Below, one piece after another: positions 56,898 to 64,000 of a stretch of 64,000 nt of DNA. Under the pieces are notes generated by a model. That model saw only the letters and a list, made by a program, of their open reading frames with translations. It did not search any database and had not been told where the DNA came from. This DNA is from Udeniomyces pyricola (Eukaryota; Basidiomycota; Tremellomycetes; Cystofilobasidiales; Mrakiaceae). The stretch covers positions 1 through 64,000 of the forward strand of contig BCIK01000036.1 in assembly GCA_039545295.1 (NCBI GenBank). The letters are read 5' to 3'. Within the stretch, counting starts at the first letter, position 1. Each line of letters begins with the position of its first letter. A program made the position numbers and the translations under genes.

Positions 56898-59800
56898 TCA
56901 AGACAAGGAAAGAGATGATGTGAGAACACTAGACGCCAAGCTAAAGGTTGAACGACTGAAGAAAACTCACGCATCAGAGATGAGCTTCCAAAGGATGGAG
57001 AAAAGCAGGCCTTGGAGACCGTTTGTCCTGGGGAGCCAACAAGCAAGATCTCAGTTACTTATACAAGGCGAGACCATATAGGAAAGGATACAGCAGGAGA
57101 CGAGGCTAGCTCGACGCACAGGATTCGCGTCCCCAACCCTCGACCAAACAATCCTCGTACCCCATCCTTCTCGACAATCTCCTTGGCACTCTGCCAGTAC
57201 CCGATGTCACCGGCATGCGTTTGCCTGTACGTCTTGAGGACTCGAAGACTATTGGAGCACGTGTCGGACACGACAGATGACGAGAAGCCAATCAAGGCCT
57301 GTCGGAGGAGCTTCTGAACGAGGTTATGAGGGAGAGGTAAGGCCTCGGACAGGTAGTTGTAGGTAGCGAACCTATGGAACAGCGGCAGAGGATTGTTAGC
57401 AGAGATTTCTCGATCTTTGCGGAACGAACCAGGAGAGCAGATCGGAGAGAGAAAGCGAACGAACCAAGGGTAATGACCGACAAATGTAGCAGCTGCAGTA
57501 GCTAGCGCACCATACCAAAGCGAGCCCACTCCTCGATCAGCGATTCGGGCGCGCAGAAGGCGAAGTCCGGCACGACCTCCCTCGGTTTGTTGAGTGGTCT
57601 ATAAGAGTTACATTGAGCCCAGAATTGGTCGTTATGAGTAATAGAAGAAACAGAGGAGCTAAGCTTCGATACCCCTAGACGGGCTGGAGCTAGATATCGC
57701 GATGGCGATAACAGCTTACCTTGAGCGCGTCGATAGGCGTCAAGCTCATCCGGAAGACAGCCGAGGCGAGACTGGCACCAACGGTCTTAACGAGAACGCT
57801 AAAAATCGAATTCAGATGAGAAAGTAAGCTTGTCAGTGAGAACAAGAACGAAGCGAGCGAGACAAAACGCACTCACGGCAATTCAATCGACTCCAAGAGA
57901 GCAATGATGCCTGCATTCGCAGCTGTGTCTCCGAATCTCGAGAGGGGTCCTTGAAACAGAGCAGCAGGGAGACCGGCATAGAATCTGGGGCAAGAAGGAC
58001 AATGGACACCGTTAAGTTTTTGCTGGCCAGAAGACCCGTCCATAAAGAAGCGAAAAATGGACGATGAATGCATCACCTTGGGAAACCGCCGTGAGACTTA
58101 AGATGAGCAAAGGAACCCTTGATGGTTCCACCGTTACGATATTGGTAGTTCATGATGGTTCGGAGCGGCATCAGAGTCAACACTTGGAGGACCATCGCGA
58201 GAGCGCCGGCGATTCCCCCACCGGCAGCGCTCTTGAGTGTCTTCTTCCAGTCCACGTCGCTTTCAAAGCTGATACCGTGACCGACGACAGCGAGAGCAGC
58301 AGCGAGAGGGAACGGGAAGAGAACCGGCGTCAGCAGGTGGAGGTTCGTCAGGGTAAGACCGAGGTGAGTGACGATGGGACCGGTCGAAAAGGGCAGCAAT
58401 GGTGGCGTCATGGACAGAAGGGCGAGGGTAAACGACTGCAAAGGAGGGGACAACAAAAAGACACGCGTTATTGTGATGCACTTTTGATGAAGGTATATAC
58501 AAAAGAGGGTCTTACCAGAACACGATCGGAGTTCCAAATGTGGTGCGGAAGTCGATTGGCAAAGTGAAGGGCAGTGACGGTCAAACTAGGAATAGCAGCA
58601 AATCGCCAAAGCACGATGCTTAGGATAGCACCGAGGGTCTGAACTTCCTTCTTAGGAACGCTGATATAGAGAGAAAAAAGACAAAAATCAATGAGTTCTT
58701 TCACTTTGGAAGGACCAAGAGTGAGGTAAGTAACGAATCCAGTTGCTTACCCATCAGTTTTCCTCAGTCCTCCGCCGGTACCCAAGATCTCAAGGACAGG
58801 ATAGACGGCTCCAAGCCACGAAACAACGGTTCCCAAAGTCCCTCCAATCCAGCCGTTGATACGGGCACCCGTACCGAATTCGCCACCTCGCTGGCCAAAG
58901 ATGGCGTTTTGAACCCCGGGAATGAGGATGACTGGCAGGGTGACGAGGAACGAGATGATGAAAGGGGAGAGATACGAGAGCCAGTCCCTCTTCTCCGTAG
59001 ATAATTCAATGGTCTGTGCGGTTTGAGCTGGTGAGGCGGAAGCGAGGAGAGGTGAAGCTTCGGTCACATGGTCCTCAGTCGAAGGCCGAGGAGAAGCAGC
59101 CTCTTCTTCGTCCTCGATTGACGAGATGGGCAGATAAATTGCCTGCTTGGGCTTTGGAAGGAGGGGCGAGATGGTTGTACTAGATGACCAACGCGCACGT
59201 GACGTCAGCTTGTATGGTTCATAACGTGATGGGCAGAAGGTTTGGACCACAGCGATCGAATGGACGGAACCTACCGAGCAATCTCGCTGACGACAGCGTA
59301 GAGAAGAACATAGTTGGCTCCTCGCTTGATGAGATCAGCTGTCTGCTCCGTCTCAAATGCGTAGAGGTGGTTGATAAGGCCCGGAGTCCGTGCGAGACCA
59401 GCAAGGATGAGAAGAGGGAATGAGGTCAGGCTAAGGAAGATCAAAGTTCGGAACCAAACATATTTGAAGTCAGCAGGTCGCAGAAGTTGGATCCTCGGAT
59501 TCATTGAATGAAAGGTATCGACCGACTTGTTGAAAGAGAGCGTCTCGACAATCCAGTACGGCAAGCCGAAAAGTCCGTAGAAGATGGTCCAGGAGACGAA
59601 GAGCGAAAGAAGGTGGGTCACGAGCGTAAAGACGAGAATAGGCCAGTCTGGGGTGGAGGACGCATGACGACAAGGCATTGAGCATCCAGCCAGAATACCT
59701 GGGATGACGATTGATCGGATACGTACAAGAAAAGATGTCGCGAATGGAGGTCTCTGATCCTACGACAGAGAAGACGAGAGCGGGCAGAGAGATGGTCCTA

Positions 59801-60070
59801 GCGATACGTCTCAAGCCCTGGATGAGGATGAGGATAACCAAGGTGGTTGATTAATCGATTGCGGGACTCGGTCAAGTACAGTTGTCGGATGATGATGCTG
59901 AGAGGACCTAGACATACGAGGGCGGTATCATGAGCAAAGACCCGAGTTCCACCAGCGAGGTACCCGACAAAGAGGAGGGCGACCGTAGCAAAGGTGGCCT
60001 GGTGGAGGAAGCGATGAGGAGTATGGGGCGTGGGTGGGAAGAGAAGCGAGACATGCGTGCGGCGACGCAT
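56898..60070 (-). CDS. Polytopic membrane protein with C-terminal mitochondrial-carrier-like domain
   Basis: One continuous set of exons or two adjacent genes. The N-terminal half has about eight membrane helices (LHQATFATVALLFVGYLAG, VFTLVTHLLSLFVSWTIFY, LIFLSLTSFPLLILAGLA, FIISFLVTLPVILIPGV), an acidic cytosolic loop, and the segment VVSWLGAVYPVLEILGTGGG...RFAAIPSLTVTALHFA...LSMTPP. This resembles the end of fungal auxin-efflux-carrier-type transporters. The C-terminal half, from about 58420, is mitochondrial-carrier-like: MPLRTIMNYQYR, FYAGLPAALFQGPLSRFGD, LTPIDALK (intact PxDxxK), SLWYGALATAAATFVGHYPWF, SLRVLKTYRQ and LFGRGLGTRI. The junction at 58517/58437 (GTAAGA donor, CAG acceptor) joins both halves in frame. 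A separate start for the carrier at an ATG in SMTPPLLP is the alternative. The start at 60070 and the first junctions are provisional. Confidence 0.6.
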
Positions 60071-61440
60071 CAGAGAGTGCACCCTTGCTGGCTAGGGCAC
60101 CGGGAATGAGGTCTGTAGTGACCGACCTGGGAGATGACAAAAACGACTCTGAGATATGACTGTTGTTCGTATTCCATCAGTAAGGGAGATATGTCGAGTG
60201 GATGATGTGGGTGGTTCGAGGGAAGCGCTGGGGGAGTGCAAGTCGTGTAAGAGAGGCGATTAGTATTCTAAGTGCGATTGCCTGATCAGCCTTTTCGCTC
60301 TCCTCCGATGGCAAATTGATTGATCGTTTTTTTTTTGTTTTTTTTTTTATCACGTCCATTTATTGCATGCTTCTATATGTGAATATGTGCCATTTCCAGT
60401 ATACATACATAGTAAGTATCGTTACAAGCATGTGATATCGGTTTGACTTTGTACATGTATATATCTGTATCATGATATATAGATTAGTAACTCGGATGAT
60501 CTGATCTTGTCTGATCAATGATCTGACCGGTGACCATGATGGATCACGCCGACCGCGTATACATATTCTCATGATATATATATCCTTCATCCCAAGGTCT
60601 GATCATATTTGCCTCTTGTCACATCGCATATCGACCGCTCATCATGTCATGATGGTCAACTGCATGAGTGTACAACGTAACTTCACTCGCGTACAGAAAA
60701 TTAAAGTCGATCGGCCTTAGCTCTGGCCGGCGGGTACTCGAGCAGCATGAAGCTTGATCGATGATCTTCGATCCGAAATGCACAGTCACACTAGCTATGA
60801 AGATCGACGCGACGCCATGCATATGCAAGGCAGACATCAAACATCATGCATCATGCATCATGCATGCATCATCAGTTGATCTCAACATCAAACATATGAT
60901 GGTACAGATCGAGTGCCTGGAAGATCGAGCTAGTATGACGAGCATCTCTTAGTTCCAGCCTCACGTGGCTTTTGGTGTATGGTATGTGACGTATGAGTAC
61001 CGGCCACCCTGCATGCATGCGCCATGTATCATGTGATGCAAGACGGTGCGTGATCGGGCTCCACCGGTCACCGGGTGGGCGTCGATCGATCTNCCCCGCC
61101 ACGTCGATCCCGAGAGGAAAACCACTCGCGTCCGGCTTTGATGCCGTTCACGAGATCAAGCCAGGAAGTCGTATCCGAGATTTAATATCCTGTCTCGATC
61201 GATATGTCGCACAGAGAAAGTCGACAGAAGCGAAAAACAGGGCAGGCAAATGACGTCGCTAAATCACGCAGCGTTTGTTAAGGCAAAGTGCATCTGCAGG
61301 TGGTTACTTAACCCCCCCCCTTTCGATCTGTATAAAATGGCTTGAAACTCTTCATCTGTTGCTGGTCTTCTCCATCATCCCTCACCTTCACTACTTCACT
61401 CTCCATCTCCCCTTACTCAACCCAACTCAACTCACCGATT
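60071..61440. promoter_or_regulatory. Divergent intergenic region with microsatellites and one ambiguous base
   Basis: Divergent promoters of the carrier gene (-) and the small repeat protein (+). 60330-60352 has two T runs. 60380-60600 is AT-rich with repeated TGATCTGATC and ATATATAT elements. A tandem ATCATGC unit is repeated three times at 60843-60863. The sequence has one undetermined base (n) at 61093. No gene was recognised. Confidence 0.4.
61331..61336 (+). promoter_or_regulatory. TATA box of the small repeat-protein gene
   Basis: TATAAA lies 105 bases before the start codon at 61441 and is followed by a CT-rich leader of about 100 bases ending ...CTCACCGATTATG. It is the clearest TATA box in the window, in keeping with a strongly regulated, stress- or stage-dependent gene (inference). 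Confidence 0.5.
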
Positions 61441-62034
61441 ATGTCTACTTACAAGCCCTCTGAGGTAAGTTGGCAACGGTCGTATCTATTTGACTGGACC
61501 ATCTTGCTTCCCAACTTCACCCGATGCCATCGCTGACTTCCTACCATCTCGCATCTCAATCTCTCTCTCTCCCCTCCCCCCCCCCCCCCCCCCTTCCCTT
61601 CTCTTTGCGTCCTCGGCTTGTCTACCTCGCAGCACGACGGCCTCAAGGAGGACGGTACCCCTGACAAGCGAATGTCGTCCGAGCACGGTTTCGGAGCTGA
61701 CCATGAGCGAGCGTACGTTCCTTTCCATGATTCTCGGGTTCGATCTACTAGATCTATGCGGCGATGGTCGCTCGACAGCCAATTTTCTCTCTCGCCATCC
61801 AGCACAACAACAAACTAATTCTATGCGATCTCTCTGTCATTACTTTCCATTCTTTTATGCCCTTCCCCTAGTTCCGAGCTCGGCAAGCAGGGCGGTTCAA
61901 CCACCGGTGGCGACAACACCTCTTCCACCGACCTTAACGAATCTTCTGCCACTGGTGGATCGTACAAGCCCCTCCAGCACGACGGTCTTAAGGAGGATGG
62001 AACTCCCGATCTTCGAGTCAAGGGCAACAAGTAA
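61441..62034 (+). CDS. Small hydrophilic protein with repeated HDGLKEDGTPD motif, 3 exons
   Basis: An 88-aa protein from exons 61441-61464, 61633-61712 and 61872-62034 (phases 0 and 2, consistent). It contains an internal duplication: YKPSEHDGLKEDGTPDKR near the N-terminus and YKPLQHDGLKEDGTPDLR near the C-terminus, separated by a Gly/Ser/Thr-rich linker with ELGKQGG. Composition is very hydrophilic with no Cys or Trp, as in stress-induced, conidiation-type or hydrophilin proteins. Similar HDGLxxDGxPDKR repeats occur in small fungal stress proteins as far as I recall. The function is not established. Intron 1 includes an 18-C run at 61576-61593. Confidence 0.8.
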
Positions 62035-62621
62035 AACAGTTGGGCCTTTATGAATTGGTCGCGATGATGAAGGAAGCTGTTTGTTATTCTAAAGTCCTTG
62101 TATACGATCACTGTATTACATGCATCTTGTCTGGTTTATGTTCGTGTTTGAGTCTTTCCTGCTACGCAAGACAAAGCGATATGCAGCCGCTGTTCGCTTT
62201 TTGAGCCATTCTGAAGGTGATAACGTTTGATAGGATCTGGTACGTAGTCTCGTGAGTTGAGCAGCATGATGATGTTGTGATGATTGTTGTCACGCGATGG
62301 CTCCACCCGTCGGGCCCGACGCAGCGATGTCGCGCAACGCATCAACAATCATCGACCATCGATCGTCGATCATCGACCAACGTACGACGTCCAGTACTGT
62401 CAGATCCGCCCGGACCGTGGATCAGTGCACGATGTGTATTGCAGGAAAGAGAAATAGGCATGACGACAGTTTTGTTTTTCTACCTCTGAATCGATGACAG
62501 CAGCACGGTGATATTCTATAACTATGCGCCTTGGACACCTTGGACCCTAAAGATACAGTGCACATAAAATTATCTATCAAATAATATCAACATCGGCGCG
62601 AATATCGATCCACACCGTCAA
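62035..62621. other. Convergent intergenic region, no gene seen
   Basis: This segment lies between the stop of the repeat-protein gene (+) and the stop of VMS1 (-). 62345-62375 is rich in ATCGATCG-type repeats (ATCGACCATCGATCGTCGATC). No gene or RNA was recognised. Confidence 0.5.
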
Positions 62622-64000
62622 TCAGCTTTTCGCCATTCTTGCTTCTGCTGCGCGGGCTCTCCTCTCCCTCTCGATTCGCTGGCGGACCTCTGGACTCAAC
62701 CCATTCAAGCCCCCACGTTCAGTCTCTCCCCCAGTAGGACCTCCACCGCCCAACCTTTGCGGTCCCTTGACCGCTTTCACCTGTTCCTTCCTCACCGGAA
62801 CTACCACAGCCGGTTCGTTTTCCAACATCTCCTTTTCCTCCGCCGCCTTCTTGGCCTCCCTCTCCTTCATCTTCTCCTTCAAGCCTTTCCTTCTCTCGAG
62901 TTTCTTGGAGCTCTGTTCCTCCTCCGCCTCAGCGCTCAATCCCGACGGTACGCGTGCTCCACCTGGCGAGGTCGACGTCCAATCATACCAGTCTGGGTGG
63001 TCATGCGCGAGGCGACGGAAGATGTTTCGCAGAGGCTTCGTGGTGGCGAGGTCGTAGGCCGTTCGGAAGGGTGTGGGTTTCTTGAAGGAAAGCTCGGAAA
63101 GACCGTCTGCAGCGGTGTCGATCGTGGTAGGATCAGCTTTGGAAGCTTGTTTGGTGGGGGAAGTTTGACCAGATTCCGCCGCAGAACCTCCTCCTCCTCC
63201 TGATATCGATCCACCAACCCCTGCTGACGAAGAAGGGACCGCAACCGTCGGGTCGACCTTCTTTTCTTCCATCAACCACCTCGTCATCTCCTCCTGACCC
63301 GCCACCACAGCGACCATCAACAACGTGCTTTCCTTTCCTTTTCCTTCCTCTTCCCACAACCATTCTGGAAGCTCGGCCCCTCCTGCCAGGTTGAGTTCTC
63401 CCGCGTACTTGTCCCAAAAACTCCCGACAGCGTCAACTTTGCCCTTTCGAACCATCTCGACTAATCGTCTCCACCTTTCCCTTGCATGCATCTCCTCCTC
63501 TGACAACTTTGGCTTGGCCGCGACAGCAGGCGGAAGGGTCGGCGTGACGGCAGTGGCGGCAGGTTTAGAGGAAGGTTTCGGGAGAAGAGATTGGATGTAT
63601 TCGGCCTCGAGGGCTGCGAGGGCATCTTCGGTCAAGAAGGAGGTCTTGACGCGGATGAGCTCTTGGAAACATCGGAGGAGTTCGGCAAGTGTCTGAGGAA
63701 GAAACATGAGAGAGGAGACAAAATGTAAGCGTGAACTCCTCCATTGGGCGTAAAGCAGAAATTGATAATGTGGCAATGAGCACAAGTGACTCACAGGTCG
63801 TCGAGTCGGGAAAGGGAACGTCCGGATACGTTCATCGGCTGTTGGTCAAGGTACAAAGGACATGAACAGGTCTTCAAGTCAGCTTCTTTTCCTCAAAGCC
63901 ATCACGACATTCAAGAGACAACACGAGAAACGAAGACGGGAAACACATATGTACTTTTTTGAATGACGGCCTCATCGTGGCCCCAAAAGATCTTTTTTCC
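62622..64000 (-). CDS. VMS1: VMS1/ANKZF1 peptidyl-tRNA hydrolase, 5' part cut by window edge
   Basis: C-terminal part of Vms1, which releases stalled nascent chains from 60S subunits in ribosome-associated quality control and binds Cdc48. Exons: 64000-63955 (partial, KKIFWGHDEAVIQK), 63838-63795 (DERIRTFPFPTRRP) and 63692-62622, joined in phase 1 and 0. These are the conserved segments that follow the catalytic VLRF1 domain, which lies outside the window together with the zinc finger. The last exon has TLAELLRCFQELIRVK, a helical segment, an ankyrin-type repeat region (STLLMVAVVAGQEEMTRWLM, then FRTAYDLATTKPLRNIFRRL), a charged coiled coil (KLERRKGLKEKMKEREAKKA) and the C-terminal VIM-type Cdc48-binding helix (RQRIERERRARAAEARM). 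Confidence 0.92.

Noticed and set aside
62345..62375. ATCGATCG-rich repeat considered as a CRISPR-like or integration site
   Set aside because: Only a short low-complexity palindrome without regular spacers, in a eukaryotic intergenic region.

Overview
The window is nuclear DNA from a fungus, most likely a basidiomycete yeast of the Tremellomycetes. The reasons are many short introns of about 50-120 nt with GTAAGT, GTGAGT or GTACGT donors, genes of up to about 19 exons, pyrimidine-rich leaders before start codons, and degenerate Ty3/gypsy elements with a chromodomain. The products are also typical of fungi: a RIM13/PalB calpain, RIT1, RAS1 with a CAAX end, and VMS1. The taxon is inferred from style, not from a database match. 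No tRNA, rRNA, CRISPR array or intact transposon was seen.

Left end (1-7800): a repeat-rich, gene-free zone. It holds a copia-type LTR-like sequence at the edge, a + strand chromovirus remnant (reverse transcriptase, RNase H, then directly the chromodomain) at about 3.0-4.6 kb with an LTR-like tail, and a second, opposite-strand Ty3/gypsy remnant (gag, protease, reverse transcriptase) at about 7.5-5.1 kb. All are broken by stops, frameshifts and deletions.

From 8 kb on, the window is gene-dense. In order: condensin subunit CAP-G/YCG1 (+), secreted GH18 chitinase (-), inositol monophosphatase (+), a very large fungal protein with an H2A-like histone-fold region (-, 25.0-18.9 kb), AAGAB/p34-type adaptin-binding protein (+), a four-helix membrane protein (-), RAS1 (+), RIM13/PalB calpain (-), XPA/RAD14 (-), RIT1 (+, divergent from RAD14), mitochondrial ribosomal protein mL40 (-), a poly-Q/coiled-coil protein (+), a DHX29-like DEAH helicase of 7.4 kb (+), a polytopic membrane plus mitochondrial-carrier-like reading frame (-), a small stress/conidiation-type repeat protein (+), and VMS1 (-), cut by the right edge.

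These are housekeeping genes without operon logic: chromosome condensation and repair (YCG1, RAD14), translation and its quality control (RIT1, DHX29-like, mL40, VMS1), and signalling or pH response (RAS1, RIM13). I rebuilt the exon-intron structure by hand. For YCG1, the chitinase, IMPase, RAS1, RIT1, mL40, the repeat protein and most of RIM13, all exon phases add up. For the histone-fold protein, the p34-like protein, the four-helix protein and the carrier gene, some junctions or starts remain open. No clearly new system was found. The best leads are the membrane/carrier fusion reading frame, the large histone-fold protein, and the opposed chromovirus remnants.
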